A stretch of 46,011 nucleotides of DNA from an uncultured Neomegalonema sp. (lineage in GTDB: Bacteria > Pseudomonadota > Alphaproteobacteria > Rhodobacterales > Rhodobacteraceae), in NCBI GenBank assembly GCA_938008165.1, contig CALLLP010000024.1, positions 1-46,011 on the forward strand. Reading direction: 5' to 3'. The translations under genes and the position numbers were made by a program. Positions 13,504-23,167 of the stretch are shown here, one piece after another (position 1 is the first letter of the stretch; the number at the start of each line of letters is the position of its first letter). The notes below the pieces were generated by a model. The model was not told the origin of the DNA and searched no databases. It saw nothing but the letters and a program-made list of their open reading frames with translations.

Positions 13504-15590
13504 TCACTTCCCTCCATCGCGGCTTGAATGCCGTGGGCAAGCGTCAGGATCTGGTGGTCGTGATTTTGCTGGTGACGGCGATCATGATGATGATCCTTCC
13601 GCTGCCGACTTGGCTGGTGGATGTTCTGATTGCCGTCAATCTGGCGGGGGCCGTGTTGCTGCTGATGATGGGGCTTTATCTGAAGCGCCCGCTTGAATTC
13701 TCGACACTGCCTTCGGTCATTCTGATCGTGACGATCTTTCGTCTCGCACTGTCGATTACCACTACGAGACTCATTTTGCTCAATGCCGATGCCGGGTCGA
13801 TTATCGAGACCTTCGGTCAGTTTGTGATCGCGGGCGAGATCATTGTCGGCCTCGTCGTGTTCCTGATCATCACCATCGTGCAGTTCGTGGTGATTACCAA
13901 AGGGTCCGAGCGCGTGGCCGAAGTCTCCGCCCGCTTCACCCTCGATGCTTTGCCCGGAAAGCAGATGTCGATCGATAGTGATCTGCGGAACGGCGATATT
14001 GATGCCAAGGAGGCGCGCTCGCGCCGCCGCATGATCGAGCAGGAGAGTCAGTTCTTCGGCGCGATGGACGGTGCGATGAAATTCGTGAAGGGCGATGCCA
14101 TCGCTGGTCTCGTCATCGTCGCGGTCAACCTGATCGGCGGTATTGCCATCGGGATGGTCAGTCACAACATGGCGGCGGGCGAGGCGGTCGAGACCTATTC
14201 GCTGTTGACGGTTGGCGATGGGCTAGCGGCACAGCTTCCGGCGCTGTTCGTCTCGCTTGCGGCGGGGTCGGTGATTACCCGTGTTGCGACCGATGAGAAC
14301 GAGAACCTCGGCGCCGACATCACGCGCGAGATGATTTCCAGCACGATTGCCCTGCGCGTGGCATCCGTGATCCTGTTCGTCATGATGTTCATTCCCGGTT
14401 TTCCCTGGGCTGTCTTTCTGGTCCTTTCCGCTGGCCTGATGGCAATCAGTTTTTCCGACAAGCTCGGATTGATGATGTTCGGGGATAAGCAGGAAGGTGA
14501 GGAGGGCGATTCAGGCAGTGATTTGCTCGATACGGTCGGAATCGAGAAAAGCCCGTTTGTCGTGCGGGTTAATCCCGGTTTGCTGGATGCTGAATCGCGG
14601 GCGGTATTCTCCGACGAAGCCGCCGAGGCGACGCTGGGGATCAGCGCTGAAATCGGTCTGTCCATCCTGCCCCCGCGCTTGGTCGAGGATACCTCGCTGG
14701 GCATCGATGCCGTGCGTGTCGATCTGGATGATGTTGCGGTTGCGGGGTTTGTGATCGATCCTGAGCGTATGGCGGTGGATGCCGATGCGGAAACCCTGAC
14801 CCTTGCGAATGTGGCCCATGACGCGGCGACAAGCCCGCCCTTGGGATTTCGCACCCTGCATTGGATCGACCCGAATGATGCCAATGGTCTGGCCGAGCAT
14901 GGCTTGGTTCCGTTAACGCCCTTGGAGACGCTGTTGATCGGCACCCGCGCGACACAGCTGCGCTTTGCGTCGCAATGTATTGGTGTGCAGGAAACGCGCT
15001 CTGCCTTGATCGGCATGTCCCAAAACCACCCGGATCTTGCCTCCGAAGTGCGCGACCTTCTCCCGCTGAACAAGGTATCGGAGGTCTTCCGCAGGCTGGT
15101 CGATGAGGATGTTCCGATCCGCAATCAACGCCTGTTGTTGGAGGCGCTGGCCGAATGGGGCGCGAAAGAGCAGGATCCGGTTGTCTTGACGGAATACGTG
15201 CGTACCGCCCTGAAACGTCAGATTTGCAATGCGCTGGCGGGCGAGGATCGGGTCATTCCGGTCTATCTTCTGGATAGCGGTGTCGAGGATGCGTTGCGCA
15301 ATGCAGTGCGACAAACCACGGTCGGCGAGTATCTCGCGCTCGATGACAATCTGTCGGCCGCTCTGGTCGATGCCATTCGCGATAATCTGCGTGAGCCGAC
15401 GGAAGGCGGAACGCCGCCTGCGGTACTCGCATCGCTGGATGTGCGGCGGTTTGTGCGAAGCCTGATGAGTAACAACGGGATGCGCAATACTTCTGTCTTG
15501 TCCTATCAGGATCTGTCGACAGAATTCACGATCACCCCGATCACCACGATTTTGCTGCCTGAACTGAATTATCCTGCTGCTGCAGAATAA
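13500..15590 (+). CDS. sctV: Type III export gate protein SctV (RhcV/FlhA family)
   Basis: 696 residues. The first about 330 hold seven or eight membrane helices and the family signature RFTLDALPGKQMSID (145–159) in the FHIPEP region. An acidic linker (about 340–355) leads to the cytoplasmic domain, which forms the nonameric docking ring for chaperone–substrate complexes. Length is normal and the frame is intact. It is the last gene of the secretion cluster; its stop is 9 bases from the convergent Rieske gene, with no terminator visible between them. Confidence 0.97.
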   Translation: MITSLHRGLNAVGKRQDLVVVILLVTAIMMMILPLPTWLVDVLIAVNLAGAVLLLMMGLYLKRPLEFSTLPSVILIVTIFRLALSITTTRLILLNADAGSIIETFGQFVIAGEIIVGLVVFLIITIVQFVVITKGSERVAEVSARFTLDALPGKQMSIDSDLRNGDIDAKEARSRRRMIEQESQFFGAMDGAMKFVKGDAIAGLVIVAVNLIGGIAIGMVSHNMAAGEAVETYSLLTVGDGLAAQLPALFVSLAAGSVITRVATDENENLGADITREMISSTIALRVASVILFVMMFIPGFPWAVFLVLSAGLMAISFSDKLGLMMFGDKQEGEEGDSGSDLLDTVGIEKSPFVVRVNPGLLDAESRAVFSDEAAEATLGISAEIGLSILPPRLVEDTSLGIDAVRVDLDDVAVAGFVIDPERMAVDADAETLTLANVAHDAATSPPLGFRTLHWIDPNDANGLAEHGLVPLTPLETLLIGTRATQLRFASQCIGVQETRSALIGMSQNHPDLASEVRDLLPLNKVSEVFRRLVDEDVPIRNQRLLLEALAEWGAKEQDPVVLTEYVRTALKRQICNALAGEDRVIPVYLLDSGVEDALRNAVRQTTVGEYLALDDNLSAALVDAIRDNLREPTEGGTPPAVLASLDVRRFVRSLMSNNGMRNTSVLSYQDLSTEFTITPITTILLPELNYPAAAE

Positions 15591-15599
15591 CGCAGGTCA

Positions 15600-16751
15600 T
15601 CACGCTTTCGCATAACGACTGGCCACCCAGTCATGAAAACAATGGGTGGGGGCATCCATGGCGGGAGAGAATTTGCCGCCATCGAACAAATCTCCCCGAC
15701 GCCCTTTTTGCATGCCTTCGACAACGCCGATATCCTCGACGAAAATCTCCTTCCAGAGCGCGGCATTCTTGATGCGCAGATCGGCATAATCATCGCCGGT
15801 CATCTCTGGGGAAGCGTAATAAAGCTCGATATGCTCCACCGTTTTCTCCGGTCCGACCGGCTCCAGCAGGATCGCGAAGCTGTGATCCCGATGGACACCG
15901 AACAGGACATTGGGAAAGAACGACACGTATTCGGCCCCCGTATCCCATTTATCCGATAAGCCCGCAAAATTCACGAAAGCGCGCCCGTCTGTGGATAACT
16001 CCGGAGTATAGACGACCGTGCCTTGGCCGGAGAACTGACGCGGCTCCACAATGTCGTAATGATCCTCCAGCCGGGAATAGCTGTTGAGGCCGGGATGCAC
16101 CCACGGCAGGTGATAGGCTTCGCAGTAATTTTCGACCGCCAGTTTCCAATTGGTCGCGACACTCAGCTTGAACGAGGAATCCGCGCCACCATGGTAGTTT
16201 GGCTGCTCCAGTTCGGCCCAGCGTGCGAGCAAGGTGGCGGCGTGCTCCTCGAAGGGAGGGGCGGTGCCGTCCATATTGACGAAGATGACGTCGCGCCAGA
16301 CGCGGCTGCGCACTTCGATCAAGCCGAGTGCGTCGCGATCCAAATTCGGATGCGCGTTTTGCCCCGGCCCTCCGACATGGGGGGTCGCGCGCAGTTTGCC
16401 TTCAAGGTCATAGCACCAGGAATGATAGGGGCAACGCAGTGCGCCCTCGATCTTTTTTGGTTTTTCCAGCAGGATCATTCCGCGATGACGACACGCGTTC
16501 AGAAAGACGCGTACCCCATCATCCTTACCGCGTATGACGATCAATTCGCTGCCGCAAAAGCTGACGGGCCGCGCATCGCCCGGCTCCGGCACGTCCTTGG
16601 CAAAGCCGAGGCCCGCCCATGTGGCGGCGAAGACGGCGCGGCGTTCCTCCTCGAACATCTGCGCGTCGGTGTAATATCTGTTGGGCAGGCCGCGCGCCGT
16701 CTCGATCGGTCCGGTGATGGCGTCGAGCATCGTTCTGTCGTGAACCGTCAT
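15600..16751 (-). CDS. Rieske non-heme iron oxygenase, alpha subunit (quaternary-amine/aromatic ring-hydroxylating family)
   Basis: 383 residues from ATG 16751, with GGAGGG just upstream; the open frame extends further but overlaps the divergent gene. The Rieske cluster ligands are C87-R-H89 and C107-P-Y-H110. The mononuclear iron site includes H214 and H219 in EAYHLPWVHP, with an Asp near residue 345–350. The single-subunit layout and the NYCEAYHLPWVHPGL-type stretch resemble enzymes that demethylate glycine betaine or related amines (GbcA type) more than classical dioxygenases; the substrate is not determined. It needs a separate reductase, not seen nearby. Confidence 0.9.
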   Translation of the reverse strand: MTVHDRTMLDAITGPIETARGLPNRYYTDAQMFEEERRAVFAATWAGLGFAKDVPEPGDARPVSFCGSELIVIRGKDDGVRVFLNACRHRGMILLEKPKKIEGALRCPYHSWCYDLEGKLRATPHVGGPGQNAHPNLDRDALGLIEVRSRVWRDVIFVNMDGTAPPFEEHAATLLARWAELEQPNYHGGADSSFKLSVATNWKLAVENYCEAYHLPWVHPGLNSYSRLEDHYDIVEPRQFSGQGTVVYTPELSTDGRAFVNFAGLSDKWDTGAEYVSFFPNVLFGVHRDHSFAILLEPVGPEKTVEHIELYYASPEMTGDDYADLRIKNAALWKEIFVEDIGVVEGMQKGRRGDLFDGGKFSPAMDAPTHCFHDWVASRYAKA

Positions 16752-16901
16752 CGTATTCCCTCCGCTGTCGGGCGCATCAGCCCCATTTTCACAGCTTTCA
16801 GCGAAACCGGGGGGGCAGGCTGAGGCAAACTCGACATTTCCATCTGCAAAAACGGCGGTTATGCACTTTTCCTGAGCGTCTATCGCGCGTAGACAACGCC
16901 C

Positions 16902-18791
16902 ATGATCACAATTCGCAATCTGACCTTCGCCATGGAAGGTAAACCGCTTTTCGATGGCGCGAATGCCTCGATTCCCCCCAGCACGACCGTTGGTGTCGTG
17001 GGGCGCAATGGATGTGGCAAAACCACGCTCTTTCGCTTGATCCGGGGTGAGCTGGCGCTTGACGGCGGCGATATCGACATTCCACGCAATGCGCGCATCG
17101 GCGGCGTCGCGCAGGAAGCCCCGGCGAGCGACGATACGCTGCTTGAGACGGTGCTGGCCGCCGATACGGAACGCGCGGAGTTGCTGGCGCGTGCCGAGAC
17201 GGCGACGGATGGCACCGAGATTGCCGATATCCAGACCCGACTGGTCGATATCGATGCCCATTCGGCAGAGGCGCGGGCCGCGTCGATCCTTCAGGGGCTT
17301 GGCTTCGATACCGAGGCTCAAAACCGCGCCTGTGCCGAATTTTCGGGGGGGTGGCGGATGCGCGTGGCGCTTGCCGCTGTGCTGTTTTCGGCGCCTGACC
17401 TGTTATTGCTCGATGAGCCGACCAACTATCTCGATCTCGAAGGCACCATCTGGCTCGAAAACTTTTTGTCGCGTTATCCCCATACCTGTCTCATCATTTC
17501 CCATGACCGTGGGTTGCTGAACCGGGCGGTCAAAGGCATCCTGCATCTGAGCGATGGGGCGTTGACCTATTACAAGGGCGGTTATGACGCCTTCGATGCC
17601 ATGCGACAGGCACGGATGGAGCAACAGGTTGCCGCCAAGCGCAAACAGGATATGCAGCGCGCCCATATCCAAAGTTTTGTCGATCGGTTCCGCGCCAAGG
17701 CCAGCAAGGCGCGCCAAGCGCAATCGCGGCTCAAGATGCTCGAAAAGATGAAGCCGCTGGCGGCTTTGTCCGAAAATGCCGTGGCGGGATTCACCTTTCG
17801 CACCCCCGAAGAACTGCCCCCGCCCCTGATCGCGGTATCCGACGGAGCGGTAGGGTATGATGGTCCGCCGATCCTGTCGAAGCTGAACTTCCGTCTCGAC
17901 CAAGACGACCGCATCGCGTTGCTTGGGGCGAACGGGCAGGGCAAATCGACCCTGTCGAAGCTGATCGCCGATCGCCTTGCCTTGATGGATGGCACGGGTA
18001 CGCGCTCGAAAAAGCTGCGCATCGGATATTTTGCCCAGCATCAACTCGACGAATTGCGCGAGGATGAGACCCCGATCCAGCATATCGCCAGCCGTTTTCC
18101 CGATGAAACGCCCGCGAAACACCGGGCGCGGCTTGGGGCGTCGGGGTTCGGGGCGGATGTGGCGGAAGTCGAGGCGCGTCGGCTTTCGGGGGGACAGCGG
18201 GCGCGGCTGTTGCTGATGCTGGCGACGCTCGATGCGCCGCATCTGCTCATCCTCGATGAACCGACCAACCACCTCGATATCGAAAGCCGCGAGGCGCTGA
18301 TTCATGCGCTGAACGATTATGGCGGCGCGGTTATCCTTGTCAGCCATGATGCGCATCTGGTCGAAATGGTCGCGGATCGCTTCTGGCTGGTGCATGGTGG
18401 CCGGGTCTCGCCCTATGAGGGAGACATGGCCGATTACAAGCGCTTTTTGCTCTCCCAGCGTGGTGCATCGGCCCCTGGCCCGGTGGATGCGGCCAAGCCC
18501 GCCAAGGCAAAGGCGGAGACAAAACCCTCAAAACCGAAAGCCGCGCCCCCTGTGCGCCGTTCGCCTGCCAATCTGCGAGCGGATGCGCAAAAATGTGAAG
18601 CGCGGGTGACGGCGCTGCAAGGGATGCTGGCCAAGATCGACGAGCGACTGAACGAAGTTGCCCTCGCCGATCACATTTCTCCGGCAGAACTCGAAAAGCT
18701 GGGCATCAAACGCGCCGAAATCGTCGATGGTCTGGCCCGTGCCGAAGGATTGTGGATGGCTGTTCTGGAGGAATTAGAGGCTGTACAGTGA
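16902..18791 (+). CDS. ABC-F family ATPase (YheS/Uup-like ribosome-associated)
   Basis: 629 residues with two ABC domains and no membrane segments. Domain 1 has Walker A GRNGCGKTT (34–42), signature FSGGWRMR and Walker B DEPTNYLD. Domain 2 has GANGQGKST, LSGGQRAR and DEPTNHLD. The linker between them is charged and helical. A Lys/Ala/Pro-rich stretch precedes a C-terminal coiled coil. ABC-F proteins act on ribosomes at the tRNA exit site. It is divergent from the Rieske gene, 150 bases apart. Confidence 0.95.
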   Translation: MITIRNLTFAMEGKPLFDGANASIPPSTTVGVVGRNGCGKTTLFRLIRGELALDGGDIDIPRNARIGGVAQEAPASDDTLLETVLAADTERAELLARAETATDGTEIADIQTRLVDIDAHSAEARAASILQGLGFDTEAQNRACAEFSGGWRMRVALAAVLFSAPDLLLLDEPTNYLDLEGTIWLENFLSRYPHTCLIISHDRGLLNRAVKGILHLSDGALTYYKGGYDAFDAMRQARMEQQVAAKRKQDMQRAHIQSFVDRFRAKASKARQAQSRLKMLEKMKPLAALSENAVAGFTFRTPEELPPPLIAVSDGAVGYDGPPILSKLNFRLDQDDRIALLGANGQGKSTLSKLIADRLALMDGTGTRSKKLRIGYFAQHQLDELREDETPIQHIASRFPDETPAKHRARLGASGFGADVAEVEARRLSGGQRARLLLMLATLDAPHLLILDEPTNHLDIESREALIHALNDYGGAVILVSHDAHLVEMVADRFWLVHGGRVSPYEGDMADYKRFLLSQRGASAPGPVDAAKPAKAKAETKPSKPKAAPPVRRSPANLRADAQKCEARVTALQGMLAKIDERLNEVALADHISPAELEKLGIKRAEIVDGLARAEGLWMAVLEELEAVQ

Positions 18792-18967
18792 TTTATGTCT
18801 CATCACGTAGCACAGTTTGTATTATCGTGGTACGATTATTATAGTTTCTATAATACTAACAGATATCTAAGCGTTTGTCTACCCACGAATTCTTGATGTT
18901 TTCGTGAGATGGTCTGGCGATTGCGTATGAATAGGCATCGCTAAACACACCGTCCGGAGACATAAAA

Positions 18968-19711
18968 ATGAACCGCATGATGACCACAATCGCTACCGCT
19001 ATGACGGCAACCTTGCTCAGCATGACGGCCGCATCTGCAACGGTTTTCCTCAAGGATTATCATGATGCGGGGGTCTGGAATGCCTATGACGATCAGACCC
19101 AGACCTATTCGATGAAATTCAAGGACGATGGCTCGAAAGACGGTTTCTGGCTCGTCGTCTCTCCCGGTGAGAACCCGAAAGCCAACGCCAACGAATATGC
19201 GATCCTCTACGGTGACCGCAATACCAACCGGATCACGGCCTATAGCTATGATGGCAACGACAACGCGAACAGCTTCCAGACCGGCCAGTATCTCGGCACT
19301 TTTGAAAATGCGTTCACCGATGGCGGAAAGCATGCGAGATTAGGCTATGACATGACGATGTTCTCGCTGGATGTGTCCGGCATCAACAACGCTTTCGGAG
19401 ATGCGGGCTGGATCGGCACAAGTTTTGCCGAACAACAGGGCATCTGGTTCCATCAATCTGCGGATTCCCAGTTCGCTTATAATGCCGATGGCACGCTGTC
19501 CAATTACGCTTTTGGTAGTCAGATGTGGGTCGACACGGCGAATGAAGCCACGTGGCAGGCTTCCTGCGGTGCGAATAATACGAATGCCTATTACTGTCAG
19601 AACGGGACAACGCTTTCGAATCCGGGTGGTGCCAATCCTGCCCCGGCTCCCGGTGGCCTCGCCCTTGTGTTGCTTGGTTTGGCTGGATTTGGTTTGCGCC
19701 GCAAGACATAA
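18968..19711 (+). CDS. Exported protein with PEP-CTERM-like C-terminal sorting signal
   Basis: 247 residues. A Sec signal peptide (about 1–24, ending ASA) is followed by a polar domain rich in Asn, Asp and Tyr with two Cys near the end (ASCGANN and YYCQN), and a tail made of PAPAPGGL, a hydrophobic stretch (ALVLLGLAGFGL) and RRKT. That tripartite tail is the layout of PEP/VPLPA-CTERM sorting signals, which are cut and anchored by an exosortase. No exosortase lies in the window. The upstream 170 bases are AT-rich; GGAG precedes ATG 18968. The function of the main domain is unknown. Confidence 0.85.
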   Translation: MNRMMTTIATAMTATLLSMTAASATVFLKDYHDAGVWNAYDDQTQTYSMKFKDDGSKDGFWLVVSPGENPKANANEYAILYGDRNTNRITAYSYDGNDNANSFQTGQYLGTFENAFTDGGKHARLGYDMTMFSLDVSGINNAFGDAGWIGTSFAEQQGIWFHQSADSQFAYNADGTLSNYAFGSQMWVDTANEATWQASCGANNTNAYYCQNGTTLSNPGGANPAPAPGGLALVLLGLAGFGLRRKT

Positions 19712-19789
19712 CGCCGGATAGTACAGGGCCGATCTAATCGACCTGTTTCTCCTGCCCCGCCTATGATCCGGGGTGTGAAAAGAAGAAAA

Positions 19790-19820
19790 CTCCCGGTTCG
19801 CGCCGGGGGTTTTTTGTTTT
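19790..19820 (+). terminator. Intrinsic terminator after the PEP-CTERM-like gene
   Basis: Stem CTCCCGG / CCGGGGG (19790–19796 and 19803–19809, one G·T pair), a 6-base loop and a T-rich tail to 19820. It lies in the convergent gap with holC. Confidence 0.8.
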
Positions 19821-19844
19821 GGTGTGAGGGGCTTATGGGATTGA

Positions 19845-20312
19845 TCAGGCGTCGGGCAGGCTTTCGCGGGCCTTTGTCCAGCGCCCCCCATCCTGTTGCC
19901 AATAAGTCGATTTGACCGTGGCCGCTGCCCGTTTCCACTGGGTGCGAGCCAGCGCCACGGCTGCGTCGTCTTCCCCCGCAAAGAGGATCACGACGCGCTC
20001 GAAGTGGGTGAAGGAATCCGCATCCGCATCGGCCCCATCGACCAGAAACAAGGCATCCGCGCCGTTTGGCACCTCGTCCCCGGTGGTCAGATAGATGGGA
20101 TGTTGCTCAGGCATCGCACAGCCGGTGCTGGCATGGGGCAAAAAGCTTTCGTCCCGATAGGTCCATAGGTGCCTGTCCAGCGCGTCCATCCGTTCGGCCG
20201 TGCCGCATCGGACAACCGCTTTCCATCCCCGCGCGAGGGTGCGTTCGAGAAGGTCGGGCAAGGCCCGCTCCAGCGGATGCATGGTCAGGTGATAGAACAG
20301 CGCCTCGGCCAT
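19845..20312 (-). CDS. holC: DNA polymerase III chi subunit
   Basis: 155 residues. The N-terminus (MAEALFYHLTMHPLERALPD) and the interior (ALDRHLWTYRDESFLPHA, PIYLTT) match the HolC family, which links the clamp loader to single-strand binding protein. Length is normal. It lies 4 bases downstream of pepA on the same strand, an arrangement common in proteobacteria. Confidence 0.92.
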   Translation of the reverse strand: MAEALFYHLTMHPLERALPDLLERTLARGWKAVVRCGTAERMDALDRHLWTYRDESFLPHASTGCAMPEQHPIYLTTGDEVPNGADALFLVDGADADADSFTHFERVVILFAGEDDAAVALARTQWKRAAATVKSTYWQQDGGRWTKARESLPDA

Positions 20313-20316
20313 GATC

Positions 20317-21813
20317 TCAGGCGGAGGGTTCGAAGATGTCCCGTACCAACCGATTGAGCGTCGCCACGCCCCATCCGGACGCGCCCTTCGGGTAGAGGGG
20401 TTTCGCTTCCTTCGAGAGCGTTACCCCGGCGATATCGATATGCGCCCAAGGGCTGTCATCGACGAAGCGTTGCAGGAACTGTGCGGCGGTGATCGATCCC
20501 GCCCCGCGCCCGCCGGTATTCTTCATATCGGCCAGCGACGATTTGATGAGATCGTCGTATTCCTTCGAGAGAGGCAAGCGCCAGATCCCCTCGCCCTCGG
20601 CCTTTGCGGCATCGGCGAGTTGTTCGGACAGGGCATCGCTGTTCGAGAACAGGCCCGCGTTCAGATTGCCAAGCGCGATGATGATCGCTCCGGTCAGGGT
20701 GGCGAGATTGACGGTCGCCGCCGGTTTGAATTCGCGCTGGGCGTAGGTTAGCAGATCCGCGAGAACCAGCCGTCCTTCCGCATCGGTATTGATAACCTCG
20801 ATCGTCTGGCCGGAGAGGGAAGTTACGATGTCGCCGGGGCGGGTGGCCTTGCCATCGGGCATGTTCTCGACGAGACCGACGATGCCCACGACATTCGCCT
20901 TCGCCTTGCGCATTGCGACGGTCTTCATCAGGCCCGAGACGACACCCGCGCCCCCCATATCCATCGTCATCTCTTCCATGCCGCCCGCAGGCTTGATCGA
21001 GATGCCGCCCGTGTCGAAGGTCACGCCCTTGCCCACGGCACAGAAGGGAGCGGCGTTCGCGTCATCCGCGCCGTTCCACTTCATCACGACGACCTTGCTT
21101 TCGCGCTCGCTGCCCAGACCTACGCAGAGCAGCGATCCCATGCCGATTTCTTCGAGTTGTTTTTCGTCAAGTACAACCACCTCGACCCCGTGATCGGCCA
21201 GCGTCTCAAGACGCTCGGCGAAACTGTCGGGATAGAGGATATTGGCTGGTTCGCTGACCAGATCGCGGGTGAAAAAGGTGCCCTCGGCCAGCGCATTTGC
21301 GTCGATGAAGGCGGCTTCGGCCTTGGCCTTGTCGGCGGCAATTACTGTGATATTGCCTTCACCGTGATCGGATTTGGCATCCGCTTTGGTCTTGTATTTG
21401 GTAAAGGCATAGCGGCGCAATCTGATGCCTGCGGCCATCTCTGCAATATGGGTTGGATCGTCCATGTCCGCCGCGAGGATGGTCGCACTCGATGCCCCCA
21501 TCTTTCCGAGTGCCGCGCCGATCTTGCCGCCCAGCCTGCGCGCATCGGTTGCGGTTTGCGGATCGGTTCCGGTGCCTGCGGCGATCAGCTTGTCGATCTT
21601 CATTCCAGCCGGAAAAGGAAAAGCGATCGTATCGCCGTGCTTGGCCTTGAATTTCTTGGCGTTAAATGCCCGGCGAATGGCCCCGCCCATCGCGTCATCT
21701 GCCGCTGTAGCCGCCTTGCTGAGCGTTCCGTCGCCCGCCACGAAGACGACAGCCGTTCCCCCGATTTCGGTAATCGCGGGGGCTGCATCGGAAAACATGA
21801 TGGTCATATGCAC
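20317..21813 (-). CDS. pepA: Leucyl aminopeptidase (M17)
   Basis: 498 residues from ATG 21813. The C-terminal catalytic domain carries VGKGVTFDTGGISIKP (metal and catalytic Lys), MTMDMGGAG, and the family signature VINTDAEGRLVLADLL. The N-terminal domain is the usual macro-like fold. The enzyme is a two-metal cytosolic exopeptidase; some homologues also bind DNA. Ribosome binding sequence is weak. It is transcribed with holC. Confidence 0.95.
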   Translation of the reverse strand: MHMTIMFSDAAPAITEIGGTAVVFVAGDGTLSKAATAADDAMGGAIRRAFNAKKFKAKHGDTIAFPFPAGMKIDKLIAAGTGTDPQTATDARRLGGKIGAALGKMGASSATILAADMDDPTHIAEMAAGIRLRRYAFTKYKTKADAKSDHGEGNITVIAADKAKAEAAFIDANALAEGTFFTRDLVSEPANILYPDSFAERLETLADHGVEVVVLDEKQLEEIGMGSLLCVGLGSERESKVVVMKWNGADDANAAPFCAVGKGVTFDTGGISIKPAGGMEEMTMDMGGAGVVSGLMKTVAMRKAKANVVGIVGLVENMPDGKATRPGDIVTSLSGQTIEVINTDAEGRLVLADLLTYAQREFKPAATVNLATLTGAIIIALGNLNAGLFSNSDALSEQLADAAKAEGEGIWRLPLSKEYDDLIKSSLADMKNTGGRGAGSITAAQFLQRFVDDSPWAHIDIAGVTLSKEAKPLYPKGASGWGVATLNRLVRDIFEPSA

Positions 21814-21882
21814 TGGGCCTTGTGGTTGAGTATATTATACGGCCAAAGTAGCGCGCCGTGGATGCGCTGGCCAGTCAGGGGA

Positions 21883-22818
21883 TCAGGCTGCGGCGTTTTC
21901 TATCGCTTGCTCGGCGGCAACATAGGCATCGGCACAGGCTTTGGCGAGGGCGCGCACCCGTCCGATATAGGCTTGTCGCTCGGTCACGGAAATCACCCCC
22001 CGTGCATCGAGCAGGTTAAAAATATGGCTCGCCTTGATGCATTGGTCATAGGCGGGATGGGCCATGATAATCGTCTTGCCGGTCTTGGGATCGTCGGGCG
22101 TGGCGGCGATGATGCGCTCGCATTCGGCCTCCGCATCCTCGAAATGGCGCAGCAGCGTCTCGGTATCGGCAATGTCGAAATTCCAGCGTGAATATTCCCG
22201 CTCGGTATTCAGGAAGACATCGCCATAGGTCAGGGCGATGGGGGCGTCGGGGTCGTTGAAGGGCATCTCCATCACATGATCGACCCCCAGCACATACATT
22301 GCCAGCCGTTCCAGACCATAGGTCAATTCGCCTGAAACGGGGCGGCAGTCATGGCCGCCGACCTGTTGGAAGTAGGTGAATTGCGAGACTTCCATCCCGT
22401 CGACCCAGACTTCCCAGCCCAGACCCCACGCGCCCAAGGTCGGGCTTTCCCAATCGTCCTCGACGAAGCGGATATCATGCAGCGTGAAATCGATGCCGAT
22501 GGCGCGCAGACTGCCCAAGTACAGCTCCTGCAAGTCTGGCGGCGAGGGCTTCATCAATACCTGATACTGGTAGTAATGCTGCAAGCGGTTCGGGTTTTCG
22601 CCATAGCGGCCATCGGTCGGGCGGCGCGAAGGCTGGGCATAGGCCGCCGCCCATGGCCGCTTTCCGAGGGCACGCAGGGTCGTGGCCGGGTGAAACGTAC
22701 CCGCCCCCACTTCCATGTCATAGGGTTGCAGCACGGCGCATCCCTGGTGTGCCCAATACGCCTGAAGGCGCATGAGGATTTCCTGAAAGGAGCGGGGGGG
22801 CGTAAAATCTTCGGTCAT
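21883..22818 (-). CDS. glyQ: Glycyl-tRNA synthetase alpha subunit
   Basis: 311 residues. It opens with [20 protein letters not shown] and contains [19 protein letters not shown], the standard GlyQ N-terminus and catalytic core; the family length is about 290–310. GGAG lies before ATG 22818. The beta subunit gene glyS, often next to glyQ, is not downstream here: 70 bases after glyQ comes pepA. glyS must be elsewhere in the genome. Confidence 0.97.
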   Translation of the reverse strand: MTEDFTPPRSFQEILMRLQAYWAHQGCAVLQPYDMEVGAGTFHPATTLRALGKRPWAAAYAQPSRRPTDGRYGENPNRLQHYYQYQVLMKPSPPDLQELYLGSLRAIGIDFTLHDIRFVEDDWESPTLGAWGLGWEVWVDGMEVSQFTYFQQVGGHDCRPVSGELTYGLERLAMYVLGVDHVMEMPFNDPDAPIALTYGDVFLNTEREYSRWNFDIADTETLLRHFEDAEAECERIIAATPDDPKTGKTIIMAHPAYDQCIKASHIFNLLDARGVISVTERQAYIGRVRALAKACADAYVAAEQAIENAAA

Positions 22819-22981
22819 GATCGGCTCCTGAAACTGTCACACGGGCTGTATCGAAACGCTGCACAGGGGTCAATTTTGATCGGAGCCGCCGCATCCTTGC
22901 GCCTCGCTGCATCGGTGATTATACGGGGATTGTGGCCCCTTGTATTGGCGGTCGGTACGGCGAAGACGACGGGCGGGCGGC

Positions 22982-23167
22982 ATGGTCAAGAGCAAGAAAA
23001 AACGCGACAGCCAGCTCGTTATCCGCATCCACAAGGAAGAACGGGACGCGTTCGTCGATCTGTGCGATGCGCTCGATACATCCGCTTCCCGTGAGATCCG
23101 TGCCTTTATGCGCTCCTTTGTCGAAAAAAACGCGAAGAAAAAGAAAAAAGCGTTATCCGGCGAATAA
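22982..23167 (+). CDS. Small basic ribbon-helix-helix-like protein
   Basis: 61 residues from ATG 22982. A basic start (VKSKKKRDS) is followed by QLVIRIHKEERDAFVDLC and SREIRAFMRSFVEKN, a strand–helix–helix pattern typical of small DNA-binding RHH proteins, and a Lys-rich tail. A longer reading from ATG 22940 is Arg-rich and less likely. Its last 15 bases overlap the 3' end of the convergent CAP gene. No toxin partner is next to it. Confidence 0.65.
   Translation: MVKSKKKRDSQLVIRIHKEERDAFVDLCDALDTSASREIRAFMRSFVEKNAKKKKKALSGE

Noticed and set aside
16752-17321. In-frame upstream extension of the Rieske oxygenase gene
   Set aside because: It would overlap the ABC-F gene on the other strand by 420 bases, and a strong GGAGGG precedes ATG 16751.
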